Part shown: positions 35,223 through 44,255 of the stretch, in pieces
Layout of the letters: the number at the start of each line of letters is the position of its first letter
How positions within the stretch are numbered: the first letter of the stretch is position 1
Assembly: GCF_001567585.1 (NCBI RefSeq)
Contig: NZ_LRQV01000001.1
Span: forward strand, 62,001-126,000
Length of the DNA stretch: 64,000 bases
Direction of reading: 5' to 3'
From: Micromonospora rosaria
GTDB lineage: Bacteria; Actinomycetota; Actinomycetes; Mycobacteriales; Micromonosporaceae
Notes under the pieces: generated by a model
What the model was told of the DNA's origin: nothing
Databases searched by the model: none
Seen by the model: the letters and a program-made list of their open reading frames with translations, nothing else
Program-made: the position numbers and the translations under genes

Positions 35223-37772
35223 GTGCCACGAGGCGAACTCCGCATCTACCTGGGCGCCGCCCCCGGCGTCGGCAAGACGTACGCGATGCTGGAGGAGGCC
35301 CACCGGCGCGCGGAGCGGGGCACCGACGTGGTCGTCGCCGTCGTCGAGACCCACGGCCGCCCGCACACCGCCGCGATGGTCGGCGACCTCGAACAGGTGC
35401 CCCGCCGCCGGCTGACCTACCGGGGGGCCGAGTTCACCGAGCTGGACCTCGACGCGGTGCTCGCCCGGCGGCCCGAGGTGGCGGTCGTCGACGAACTGGC
35501 CCACACCAACGTCCCCGGCTCCCGCAACGAGAAGCGCTGGCAGGACGTGCACGCGCTGCTCGACGCCGGGATCACCGTGCTCTCCACGGTCAACATCCAG
35601 CACCTCGAGTCGCTCAACGACGTCGTCGCCCAGATCACCGGCACCACCCAGCGGGAGACCGTGGCCGACGCCGTCGTCCGCGCCGCCGAACAGGTCGAAC
35701 TCGTCGACATGACCCCCGAGGCGCTGCGCCGCCGGATGGCCCACGGCAACATCTACCGCCCCGACCGCATCGACGCGGCGCTGAGCAACTACTTCCGCGT
35801 CGGCAACCTCACCGCGCTGCGCGAACTGGCCCTGCTCTGGCTCGCCGACACCGTCGACGACCAACTCGACGCCTACCGCGCCGCGCAGGGCATCTCCGCC
35901 ACCTGGGAGGCCCGCGAACGGGTCGTTGTCGCGCTCACCGGCGGCCCCGAGGGCCAGACGCTGATCCGCCGGGCCGCCCGCATCGCCGCCCGGACCAAGG
36001 GCGCCGACCTGCTCGCCGTGCACGTCGCCCGCAGCGACGGCCTGGCCGGGGCCGACCCCGCCCACCTCGCCCGGCAGCGGGTGCTCGTCGAGAGCCTCGG
36101 CGGCACGTACCACCAGGTCCTCGGCACCGACATCCCGACCGCGCTGCTCGACTTCGCCCGGGGCGTCAACGCCACCCAGCTCGTCCTCGGGGCCAGCCGC
36201 CGTGGCCCGCTGGCGCACCTGTTCTCCCGAGGGGTCGGCGTGACCACCACCGCGCTGTCCGGAACGATCGACGTGCACCTGGTCACCCACGCCGAGGCCG
36301 GCCGGGGCCGGCGCACGGCCGGCGTGCCGACCGCCCTCTCCCGGCGTCGCCGGCTGCTCGGCTTCGCCGTCGCCGGGCTCGGCATGCCGCTGCTCACCCT
36401 CCTGCTCACCGTGCCGCCCGACCTGACCCTCACCAACGACATCCTGATCTTCCTCGCCGCCGTCGTCGGCGTCGCGCTGATCGGTGGCCTCTGGCCGGCG
36501 CTGCTGGCCGCGCTCGGCGGGACCCTGCTGCTCAACTGGTTCTTCGCCCCGCCCTTCCACACGCTGACCATCGCCGAGGCGGACACCCTGGTCGCCCTCG
36601 GTGTCTTCGTCGCCGTCGCCGTCGCCGTCAGCGGGGTGGTGGACGTGGCGGCCCGCCGTACCCGGGAGGCCGCCCGCGCCGCCGCCGACGCACAGACCCT
36701 CGCCACCCTGGCCGGCAGCGTGCTGCGTGGCGCGCGGCCCCTGCCGGCCCTGCTGGACCGCATGCGGGAGACCTTCGCCCTGCGCGCGGTCAGCGTCCTG
36801 GAGGCCGTCGCCGCGCCCGCCGGTCGACCCGCCGGGGCGCACGCGCAGGGCGTCTGGCGGGTGGTCGCCAGCGTCGGCGAGGCCCCGGCCACCAGCCCGG
36901 AGGCGGGGGAGACCGCCGTACCGGTGGACCACCGGCTCACCGTGGTGCTCGCCGGCCGCCGCCTGGCCGCCGCCGACCGGCGGGTCGTGGAGGCGTTCGC
37001 CGCCCAGGCCGCCGTCGCGCTGCGTCAGGAACGCCTGGCCGAAGAGGCCGCCTCGGCCCGCCCGCTCGCCGAGGCCGACCGGATGCGGACCGCGTTGCTC
37101 GCGGCGGTCAGTCATGACCTGCGCTCGCCACTGGCCTCCGCCAAGGCGGCGGTCACCAGCCTGCGCAGCCCGGACGTCGAGTTCGACGAGTCCGACCGGG
37201 CCGAACTGCTCGCCACCGCCGACGAGTCCCTGGACCGGCTCGGCCGCCTGGTCACGAACCTGCTCGACATGAGCCGGTTGCAGACCGGCGTCCTCGGTGT
37301 GCATCCCGTCGCCATCGGACTGGAGGACGCCGTCCCTCGCGCCCTGGACGAGCTGGGCCCACCCGCCGCCCACGTGGCCACCGACCTGCCCGCCCACCTG
37401 CCCGCCGCGCTCGCCGACCCCGGCCTGCTGGAACGGGTCCTGGTCAACATCGTCGCCAACGCCCTGCGGCACAGCCCGCCCGACCAGCCCCCGCGCATCA
37501 CCGCCAGCACCTTCGGCGGGCAGGTGGAACTGCGCGTCATCGACACCGGCCCCGGCATCCCCGAGGACCAGTGGGAACTCGTCTTCCTGCCGTTCCAGCG
37601 CCTCGGCGACCGCGACAACACCACCGGCGTCGGTCTCGGCCTGGCCCTGTCCCGGGGCCTGGCCGCCGCGATGGGCGGCAGCATCATCCCCGAGACCACC
37701 CCGGGCGGCGGACTCACCATGGTGCTGCGCCTACCCGCCGCCACCGCGCCGCCGCAGGAGCCACCGCAGTGA
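35223..37772 (+). CDS. kdpD: sensor histidine kinase KdpD
   Basis: This 849-residue sensor of low K+/turgor begins with the KdpD domain (Walker A GAAPGVGKT, VVDELAHTNVPGSRN). A universal-stress-like domain follows (about 235-350, VLGASRRGPLAHLF), then four membrane helices (about 375-475), a GAF-like linker, HisKA with SHDLRSPLASAK (His631) and HATPase (NIVANALRHS, DTGPGIP, GVGLGLALS). It starts at GTG 35223. Its stop overlaps kdpE as GTGA. Confidence 0.96.
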   Translation: MPRGELRIYLGAAPGVGKTYAMLEEAHRRAERGTDVVVAVVETHGRPHTAAMVGDLEQVPRRRLTYRGAEFTELDLDAVLARRPEVAVVDELAHTNVPGSRNEKRWQDVHALLDAGITVLSTVNIQHLESLNDVVAQITGTTQRETVADAVVRAAEQVELVDMTPEALRRRMAHGNIYRPDRIDAALSNYFRVGNLTALRELALLWLADTVDDQLDAYRAAQGISATWEARERVVVALTGGPEGQTLIRRAARIAARTKGADLLAVHVARSDGLAGADPAHLARQRVLVESLGGTYHQVLGTDIPTALLDFARGVNATQLVLGASRRGPLAHLFSRGVGVTTTALSGTIDVHLVTHAEAGRGRRTAGVPTALSRRRRLLGFAVAGLGMPLLTLLLTVPPDLTLTNDILIFLAAVVGVALIGGLWPALLAALGGTLLLNWFFAPPFHTLTIAEADTLVALGVFVAVAVAVSGVVDVAARRTREAARAAADAQTLATLAGSVLRGARPLPALLDRMRETFALRAVSVLEAVAAPAGRPAGAHAQGVWRVVASVGEAPATSPEAGETAVPVDHRLTVVLAGRRLAAADRRVVEAFAAQAAVALRQERLAEEAASARPLAEADRMRTALLAAVSHDLRSPLASAKAAVTSLRSPDVEFDESDRAELLATADESLDRLGRLVTNLLDMSRLQTGVLGVHPVAIGLEDAVPRALDELGPPAAHVATDLPAHLPAALADPGLLERVLVNIVANALRHSPPDQPPRITASTFGGQVELRVIDTGPGIPEDQWELVFLPFQRLGDRDNTTGVGLGLALSRGLAAAMGGSIIPETTPGGGLTMVLRLPAATAPPQEPPQ

Positions 37773-38458
37773 GCCGCATCCTCGTCGTCGACGACGAACC
37801 ACAGATCCTGCGCGCCCTGCGCATCAACCTCCGCGCCCGTGGCTACGACGTCGTGGTGGCCGCCACCGGTGCCGCCGCGCTGCACGCCGCCGCCACCCAC
37901 CCACCGGACCTCGTCGTGCTCGACCTCGGGCTCCCCGACATCGACGGCCTCGAGGTCATCCACGGTCTGCGCGGCTGGACCGCCGTGCCGATCATCGTGC
38001 TCTCCGGCCGGGCGGACAGCGCGGACAAGGTCGCCGCCCTCGACGCCGGCGCCGACGACTACGTCACCAAACCGTTCGGCGTCGACGAACTGCTCGCCCG
38101 CATCCGCGCCGTCACCCGCCGGCGGACCGCCGGGACCGACGCGGCACCGCAGACCGCCACCCACCGCATCGGCCGGCACACCGTCAACCTCGCCGAGCGC
38201 ACCGTCACCCGCGACGACGGCGCCGAGGTCAAACTGACCCCCACCCAGTGGGGGATGATCGATCAGCTCCTGCGGCACCCCGGCAAGCTCGTCAGCCAAC
38301 GCCAGCTCCTGCACGAGGTCTGGGGCCCGGAGTACCAGCACGAGACCAACTACCTGCGCCAGTACATGGCCCAGCTGCGGCGCAAGCTCGAGGACGACCC
38401 CGCCCGCCCCCGCCACCTCATCACCGAACCCGGCATGGGCTACCGCTACCGCCCCTGA
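37769..38458 (+). CDS. kdpE: response regulator KdpE
   Basis: This 229-residue OmpR-type regulator has a receiver domain with acidic pocket DDE (8-10), phosphorylated Asp52 in VVLDLGLPDIDG and Lys in YVTKPF. The winged-helix domain follows (LTPTQWGMIDQLLRHPGKLV, QLLHEVWGPEY, YLRQYMAQLRRKLEDDP). It is coupled to kdpD by GTGA and should activate kdpFABC when phosphorylated. Confidence 0.96.
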   Translation: MSRILVVDDEPQILRALRINLRARGYDVVVAATGAAALHAAATHPPDLVVLDLGLPDIDGLEVIHGLRGWTAVPIIVLSGRADSADKVAALDAGADDYVTKPFGVDELLARIRAVTRRRTAGTDAAPQTATHRIGRHTVNLAERTVTRDDGAEVKLTPTQWGMIDQLLRHPGKLVSQRQLLHEVWGPEYQHETNYLRQYMAQLRRKLEDDPARPRHLITEPGMGYRYRP

Positions 38459-38460
38459 CG

Positions 38461-39090
38461 TCACCCACCGACGGGCGGCTCCACCGGGCCCGGTGGGTCG
38501 GCGCCGAGCAGGCCCCGCCGCAGCAGGCGCTGGTTGGCGGCGCTCCGGCCGGCCAGCACCTGTGGGTCGAACATGGGCTGGTCCAGGTTGGGCTGCATGA
38601 CCGGCTCCAGCAGCAGCGGGCCGAGGATCAGGCACAGCATCTGGAACGGCGCCCACCGCAGGTCCGCATCCGGATGGCCGCCGCCGGCCGCGAGCAGCCG
38701 CTCCAGTTCGGTCCGCGCGCCCGACAGCAGACGGCCGAAGAGCGCCGCGCTGGCCGGGCTGTCCTCCTGCAACACCCGGCGCAGATAGCCGCGCAGCACC
38801 GGGTCGGCGCCGAAGATCCGCGCCGACACCTCGCCCAGTGACCCCATCAGGTCCCCGTCGGCGGGAACGTCGCGCAGGGCGGTGCCGAGCCGGGCCAGGA
38901 CCTCCTCGTCGACGGCGGCGCGCAGTCCCTCCTTGGAGCCGAAGTGGTGCATGACCAGGGCCGGCGAGAGGCCGGCCTCGGCGGCGACCGCGCGGGCCGA
39001 GGTGGCGGCGAAGCCGCGCTCGGCGAACAGCCGCAGGGCCGCCTCGCGCAGCCGCGCCCGTCCGGTCAGGTCCGACGGCGACGCTCGCAT
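38461..39090 (-). CDS. TetR-family transcriptional repressor
   Basis: A 209-residue TetR regulator. The HTH is RARLREAALRLFAERGFAATSARAVAAEAGLSPALVMHHFGSKEGLRAAV; the C-terminal ligand domain is of a common actinobacterial type with a long helical end (MLCLILGPLLLEPV). ATG 39090 begins MRASPSDLTG; earlier in-frame codons overlap the divergent promoter. It lies back-to-back with the acyltransferase gene and converges on kdpE with two bases between stops. It probably represses the acyltransferase gene and itself. Confidence 0.9.
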   Translation of the reverse strand: MRASPSDLTGRARLREAALRLFAERGFAATSARAVAAEAGLSPALVMHHFGSKEGLRAAVDEEVLARLGTALRDVPADGDLMGSLGEVSARIFGADPVLRGYLRRVLQEDSPASAALFGRLLSGARTELERLLAAGGGHPDADLRWAPFQMLCLILGPLLLEPVMQPNLDQPMFDPQVLAGRSAANQRLLRRGLLGADPPGPVEPPVGG

Positions 39091-39173
39091 GTCAGCACCG
39101 TATGCCACCGCACCCGACCCGCCGTCCGGGACATCCCCGATGCCTGATCTCCGGGGTCCACCCGATCCGGGGC

Positions 39174-39198
39174 TGAACATCCGTTCAGTACGTTGAAC
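39174..39198. promoter_or_regulatory. triple half-site operator between TetR and acyltransferase genes
   Basis: TGAAC-4-GTTCA-6-TGAAC (39174-39178, 39183-39187, 39194-39198) makes two overlapping inverted repeats sharing the central half. It ends two bases before the acyltransferase ATG, so a bound TetR would block its start. Confidence 0.7.
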
Positions 39199-39200
39199 GC

Positions 39201-40394
39201 ATGACCAGTTCCATCGAGAACCCACCCCGCCGTCCGCACCTGCACTACCTGGACAACCTGCGGGTGGCGATGATCCTCATGGTGGTGATCCATCACGCCG
39301 CCCAGCCCTACGGACCCGCCGACTGGTGGTACTTCCAGGGCGACGGACACGCCCCCGGCCTGGCCACCCTCTCGGCGGTCGGCGGCGCGTTCCGGATGAG
39401 CCTGCTGTTCTTCGTCGCCGCGTTCTTCGTGCCCCGCGCCGCCGACCGTCGGGGTGGCTGGGGATTCCTGCGCGGCCGGCTCACGCGCCTCGGCATTCCG
39501 TTCCTGGTCGGCTCGGCCACGATCATCCCGGTGCTGACCTACATCTACTACCGCGAGTACCGTGACCACCCACCGCTGTCGTTCCCGCGCTACTACTTCG
39601 ACGTGTTCCTCGGCCTCGCCCCGCAGCCACCCGGCTGGACCGGCCCCAGCTGGCCCGACCTGCAGTTCGGGCACCTGTGGTTCATCCAGAACCTGCTCGC
39701 CCTCAGCGCCCTCTACGTGCTGGCCTGCGGGCTGGGCCGGCTGCGCCGGCGAATCCGGCCGAGCACGGCACCGGCCTGGCTGACCCGGGTACCCACCAGC
39801 CGTGGCCTGGTCGCCTTCACCCTCGCCCTGGCCGTGGTCGTGTTCCTCGTCCGGATCCGGTACCCGCTCGACACCTGGGTACCGCTGTTCGAGTTCATCC
39901 AGGCCGAGCCCGCCCGTCTCGCCCAGTACACGGCCTTCTTCGTCGCCGGCATCGTCGCCTACCGGCACGACTGGCTGGCCCGGCTGCCCCGCGCCACCGG
40001 ATACACCTGGCTGGCCGTCGGCGTGGTGCTCACCGGCGCGCTGTTCTGGACCGGCACCGACACCCGGTTCTTCGCCCCGGGCGGCGCCTCCTGGGCCTCG
40101 GCGCACTGGACCCTGGTGGAGACGTTCGTCTGTGTCGGTCTCGGCGTCGGGCTGCTCACCCTGTTCCGGGACGTCGCCGCCGGGCACACCACGCTCACCC
40201 GGGCGCTGGCCGCCAGCTCCTACTCGATCTACCTCGTCCACCTGCCGATCGTGGTCGCCCTGCAGTTCGCCTTCGCCCACGCCGGCCTCCCCGTGCTGGC
40301 CACCTTCGCCGCCGTCGCCTGCCTCGGCACGGTCCTCAGCGTCTGCGTCGCCGTGCTGCTCCGCCGCCTGCCGGGACTGCGCGCCATCCTGTGA
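39201..40394 (+). CDS. membrane acyltransferase, acyltransferase-3 family
   Basis: A 397-residue integral membrane protein with about ten helices. The first helix shows LHYLDNLRVAMILMVVIHHA, where the second histidine and nearby arginine are the usual catalytic residues of acyltransferase-3 proteins. FFVAAFFVPRAADRRGGWGFLRGRLTRLGIP is the next conserved stretch, and SYSIYLVHLPIVVALQ marks the last helices. Family members acylate sugars, peptidoglycan or antibiotics at the membrane; target unknown. No ribosome site stands before ATG 39201, where the operator lies, so a leaderless transcript is likely. Confidence 0.88.
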   Translation: MTSSIENPPRRPHLHYLDNLRVAMILMVVIHHAAQPYGPADWWYFQGDGHAPGLATLSAVGGAFRMSLLFFVAAFFVPRAADRRGGWGFLRGRLTRLGIPFLVGSATIIPVLTYIYYREYRDHPPLSFPRYYFDVFLGLAPQPPGWTGPSWPDLQFGHLWFIQNLLALSALYVLACGLGRLRRRIRPSTAPAWLTRVPTSRGLVAFTLALAVVVFLVRIRYPLDTWVPLFEFIQAEPARLAQYTAFFVAGIVAYRHDWLARLPRATGYTWLAVGVVLTGALFWTGTDTRFFAPGGASWASAHWTLVETFVCVGLGVGLLTLFRDVAAGHTTLTRALAASSYSIYLVHLPIVVALQFAFAHAGLPVLATFAAVACLGTVLSVCVAVLLRRLPGLRAIL

Positions 40395-40492
40395 AGCCGG
40401 ACATCCGTACCCCTTGTCCGGTCCGTCGCCCGGCTCGGCGCTGCCGGTCCCGGGCCGGGCATGACGGTGGTGCCGGCGGGTAACCGCGCCCG

Positions 40493-41650
40493 GTGAACCG
40501 ACCGGGTGGGGGACACGCTGAGGCCGGTCACCGGGACCGGGACGGTGACCCGGAGAGCCGGTCCGGTGACGGGCGGGTGGTGGTCGTGTCGGCGGACATC
40601 GGCGCGGGACACGACGCCGCCGCCGTCGAGCTGGCCGGCCGGCTCGCCGCCGACGGCATCGTGACCGAATACCTGAACTTCTTCGCGGCCCTGCCGCGCC
40701 CGCTGCACGCCCTCGTCCGCGAGGGGTACCGGGGCCTGCTGAGCTGGCTGCCCTGGGGCTACGACACCCTGTTCACGATCACCGACCGGTCCCCGCTGAC
40801 GGTCACCGCGATCAGGGCGGGCCTGCGGCTGGCCGCACAGCGCACGCTCCGGCGGCTACCGCCGGACACCCGCCTGGTCGTCACGACCTTCCCGTTCGCC
40901 AACCAACTCCTCGGCCCCCTGCGTCACCGGGGACAGCTCACCGCCCCGGTGATGACCTACGTCACCGACTTCGTCGTCCACCCGACCTGGATATCACCCG
41001 GCATCGACGTCTACTGCGTCATCCACGAGATCGCCCACCGGCAGGCCACCGCGCGCGGCGCGCAGGACGTGCGGGTGGTCGGTCCTCTCGTGTCCACCCG
41101 GTTCGCGCCGACGCCCACCGCGCACCGGCGGGCCGCCCGCGCCCGGTTCGGCCTGCCCGAGCAGGACCGGCTCGCGCTGATCGTCGCGGGCGCCTGGGGC
41201 CTGGGCGAGGTGACCCGCACCGCCGCGGAGGTGCTCGCCACCGGCTGCGTCACCCCCGTCGTCGTCTGCGGCCGCAACGACGCGCTGCGCCGCCGGCTGC
41301 ACACCTTTCCCGGCCACGTCCTGGGCTGGGTCGACGACATGCCCACCCTCATGCGGGCGGTCGACGTCGTCGTGGAGAACGCCGGGGGACTCACCTGCCA
41401 GCAGTCCCTGGCGTCCGGACTGCCCACCGTCACCTACCGGCCGATCCCCGGGCACGGCCGGGCCAACGCCCGGGTGCTGGCCGAGGCGGGCCTCACCACG
41501 TACGTCACCACCCCCACCCACCTCCGACCGGTGCTCACCGCGCTGACCGCCACCGACAACGCCCCAACCCTGGTGGCCGCCGACGACATGGCCGCCGTGG
41601 TCGCCGAAGCCATCCACCCCGAGCCCACCGGCCCGGCCGACCACCGATGA
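40493..41650 (+). CDS. MGDG-synthase-like glycosyltransferase (GT28-type fold)
   Basis: A protein of up to 385 residues from GTG 40493. VVVSADIGAGHDAAAVELAG near residue 31 is the acceptor-side glycine loop of monogalactosyldiacylglycerol-synthase/MurG-like enzymes. VLGWVDDMPTLMRAVDVVVENAGGLTCQQSLASGLPTV is the donor-sugar site. No membrane segment is seen; the family attaches peripherally to the inner leaflet. It would transfer a sugar to a lipid, perhaps diacylglycerol, but acceptor and donor are inferred. The first 27 residues are polar and non-conserved, so a later start is possible. Followed 37 bases on by the disrupted transporter gene. Confidence 0.85.
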   Translation: MNRPGGGHAEAGHRDRDGDPESRSGDGRVVVVSADIGAGHDAAAVELAGRLAADGIVTEYLNFFAALPRPLHALVREGYRGLLSWLPWGYDTLFTITDRSPLTVTAIRAGLRLAAQRTLRRLPPDTRLVVTTFPFANQLLGPLRHRGQLTAPVMTYVTDFVVHPTWISPGIDVYCVIHEIAHRQATARGAQDVRVVGPLVSTRFAPTPTAHRRAARARFGLPEQDRLALIVAGAWGLGEVTRTAAEVLATGCVTPVVVCGRNDALRRRLHTFPGHVLGWVDDMPTLMRAVDVVVENAGGLTCQQSLASGLPTVTYRPIPGHGRANARVLAEAGLTTYVTTPTHLRPVLTALTATDNAPTLVAADDMAAVVAEAIHPEPTGPADHR

Positions 41651-41687
41651 CCCGCCGCAGCCTCCCCGACCTGCCGACGGCCACCGG

Positions 41688-42553
41688 ATGATCCCGGCCG
41701 CTCTCGCCGCGGCGTTCTTCTTCGCCCTCGCCTCGGTCGTGCACCAGCGCGCCGCGAAACGCCAGAAGCCGCACGGCGTCGCCGATCCGCGCCTGCTGTT
41801 CCGTCTGCTCCGGAGTTGGCTGTGGCTCTCCGGCTGGATCCCGACACCGCCGCTGTCGTCCTCCAGGCCGTCGCGCTGCGACTCGGTCCCCTCGCGGTCG
41901 TGCAGCCCGTCATGGCCTCCGGGCTGTTCATGGCGGTGCTGATCGAAGCCGCCGTCCTGCGCCGCCGCGTCGTGCGCCGCGACCTCTGCGCCGTCACGGT
42001 CGGGGTGACCGGTCTGGCCGTGTTCCTGCTCCTCGCCGACATCGGGGCCGGGGTGCCCAGCGTCGGGGCCGCAGCCTGGACGGCACCCGTCACCGGCGCC
42101 GCGGTGATCGTCTCGGCCTGCGTCGGGGCCGCGCACCGGGTGACGGGCGCGGCGCGGGGCGCGCTGCTCGGCGTCGCCGGCGGTCTCGCCTACAGCTTCG
42201 CGGCGGCCCTGGTCAAGGACCTCACCGGCCGCTACCACGGCAACCCGTGGACCACCCTGGCGACCTGGCCCACGGCGGCCCTCCTGGTCGCCGTCGCCGT
42301 CGGGCTGCTGCTGAACCAGACCGCCTTCCAACACGGCCGCCTCGCCGCGCCCCTGACCGCCCTCACCCTCACCGACCCCATCGCCGGCTTCGTCATCGGC
42401 GTCACCGTCTTCCGGGAGACCCTGACCCCCGAGCCGGCCCGCCTGGCCGGGCTCGTCGTGTCCGGCGGCGTCGTCGCCGTCGGGGTCTGGCTCGCCGCCA
42501 CGACCACCCCGACCCGCCCCGCCGTGGCCGGCCGGCGCAGCGACCGGAGCTGA
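41688..42553 (+). pseudogene. DMT-type membrane transporter with a one-base frameshift
   Basis: ATG 41688 opens a membrane protein, IPAALAAAFFFALASVVHQRAAKR...SWLWLSGW, which is then lost. From about 41837 the continuation LDPDTAAVVLQAVALRLGPLAVVQP is found one base back (-1) and runs to 42553 with eight or nine further helices, ending in DPIAGFVIGVTVFRETLTPEPARLAG. Joined across TGG|AT, the two parts make a normal transporter of about 288 residues of the drug/metabolite superfamily (EamA/NIPA-like). One G missing near 41836 would explain it. It may be a real disruption or a sequencing error; programmed frameshifting is unlikely because no slippery sequence is seen. Codon bias is intact in both parts. 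Confidence 0.8.
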
Positions 42554-43164
42554 GCTGGTGCCACCTGGTACCCGAGGGACGAGGGTCACGCCTGCCTGCT
42601 GAACCGCATTGCCACCGGAACACTCCGGGGGGTCGCTTTCCGGGAAAGGGTGACACCGTCGTCGTCGGCGGTCACCGACCGCTTTCAACGCCGCCGACAG
42701 TCAATGTCATGCATTTGTCGATGTCAAGACGTGGGCTATTCGCCGAGTGGGCGTGCGGGGTGTCGATGAGTGCGCCGCCGGCGTAACCGTCTCACGCTTC
42801 CGGGCAGTCAGGAAGGCGCTTGCCTGACGTCCTCACGACATGGCACCATCGTCGATGTCGCTCCGGCGACGCGCCATCCGGCGTCCGGGCGATTCGTGGC
42901 GAGCGACCCCGTGGTCGACCTGCTCCACCCCTGCGGGGGTATCGCACGCCGCCGGCCCGTCAGGCTTCGCGACGCGGCGAAGCCGCCCGGAATTCCGTGG
43001 TTGTGGTCAGGTGGCCCGGAAGCGGCCGTATTCGGTTCGCCCCGAATGTGCCCGTCGCATTTCAGCTCATCGGCGAATGGCCGGTTACACCGGCACGTCA
43101 CCCGCCCACCGGCACGGGCCGGCTGGTGTCGGAATCGTCACCGTCATCGATTGGGGAGCCTGTC
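42554..43164. other. 611-base region without a gene, lower GC
   Basis: The base composition is visibly less GC-rich than its surroundings (for example around 42700-42730 and 43020-43080). Both strands contain open frames of about 100-130 codons but none has a ribosome site, recognisable motif or genus-like codon use. It contains GTCAGG-10-CCTGAC (42797-42823). It may hold the promoter of the dioxygenase gene, or be remains of a lost gene. Confidence 0.5.
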
Positions 43165-44130
43165 ATGAGTACGCCGCAAACAGGTGACATCGACGTGCGC
43201 CGAGTGGCCACCTGTCTGGGCGCGGAGATCGGCGGTGTCGACCTGTCCCGACCGTTGTCCGACCGCGTCGTCGCGCAGATCACCGACGCGCTGCACCGCC
43301 ACCGGGTCATCTTCTTCCGCGACCAGCACCTGGACCACGCCAGCCACGTCGCCCTCGGCCGTCGCTTCGGCGAACTGACCTACGCCCACCCGCACGACGA
43401 GGCGCCGCCCGCCGGGTATCCGGAGATCTTCACCGTGGACCCCAACTGGAACCGGGAACGCTACGGCGACGACTACCTCACCGCCAACCGCCGACGCCAG
43501 TACACCTACCTCACGGGGTGGCACACCGACATCACCCCGGCGGTCAACCCGCCGGCGGCCTCCATCCTGCGGGCCCACGTCGTGCCCGCCGAAGGGGGCG
43601 ACACCATGTGGACCAGCCTCGTCGCGGCGTACGAAGGGCTCTCCACCCCGATGCGGGCCTTCGTCGACACCCTCCGGGCCGAACACCGCTACGGCGGCCG
43701 GGACTGGCCGGCCGGCAACGGCGAGTACGCGCGCCGGATCAACGACAACCCGCTGATCGCCGTCCACCCGGTGATACGGGTCCACCCGTACACCGGCGAG
43801 CGGGGGCTGTTCGTGAACCCCGGCTTCACGAGCCACATCGTCGACCTCTCGCCCCGGGAGAGCCGGGCGGTCCTGGACGTGCTCTTCGACGAGCTGACCC
43901 GGCCCGAGTACACCGTGCGACTGCGCTGGGAGCCGGGCACCGTCGCGTTCTGGGACAACCGCACCACGGCCCACCTCGCCCCGCGCGACCTCAACCGCAT
44001 CGAGGGCGGGCGGACCCTGTACCGCGTCACGCTCGTCGGCGAACGCCCCGTCGGGCCGGACGGGCGCCCGTCCGATTTGGTGGCCGGCGAGCCGTACGGG
44101 TCGGAGCGGACGGTCGTGCTGAGCGGGTGA
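43165..44130 (+). CDS. TauD/TfdA-family Fe(II)/2-oxoglutarate dioxygenase
   Basis: A 321-residue enzyme from ATG 43165, after GGGGAGCCTGTC. GAEIGGVDLSRPLSD and HRVIFFRDQHLDHASHVALGRRFG begin the family fold. GWHTDITP gives the first metal His and Asp; FWDNRTTAHLAPRDL supplies the last His and the Arg that holds 2-oxoglutarate. Length and order match taurine or alkylsulfate dioxygenases, but many family members hydroxylate other substrates. No sulfonate ABC transporter is beside it, so the taurine role is unproven. Confidence 0.9.
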   Translation: MSTPQTGDIDVRRVATCLGAEIGGVDLSRPLSDRVVAQITDALHRHRVIFFRDQHLDHASHVALGRRFGELTYAHPHDEAPPAGYPEIFTVDPNWNRERYGDDYLTANRRRQYTYLTGWHTDITPAVNPPAASILRAHVVPAEGGDTMWTSLVAAYEGLSTPMRAFVDTLRAEHRYGGRDWPAGNGEYARRINDNPLIAVHPVIRVHPYTGERGLFVNPGFTSHIVDLSPRESRAVLDVLFDELTRPEYTVRLRWEPGTVAFWDNRTTAHLAPRDLNRIEGGRTLYRVTLVGERPVGPDGRPSDLVAGEPYGSERTVVLSG

Positions 44131-44255
44131 CCGCCCGACCAGCGTGACGCCGCGCCCCCCTCGATCGTTGGACGTTCCGGGGTTTCCGACGCCCCGGTGC
44201 GGCCGGCCGGGGCAGGCTGCGAGGTGGGTGCGGCAGCGGGCTGGGGGGCATCGGG

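Noticed and set aside
41831-41842. Programmed ribosomal frameshift in the DMT transporter
   Set aside because: No slippery heptamer or downstream structure is seen at the shift point, and such proteins are not known to use one.
41816-42553. Reading the second half of the DMT transporter as an intact gene of its own
   Set aside because: Its first helix is missing and the missing part lies directly upstream in another frame, so a frameshifted single gene is the better explanation.
42808-43101. Leftward 97-codon frame and rightward 132-codon frame in the gene-free interval
   Set aside because: No ribosome site, no codon bias and no motif. A 25-codon frame at 42709 (ATG within GTCATGCATTTG) is likewise unsupported.
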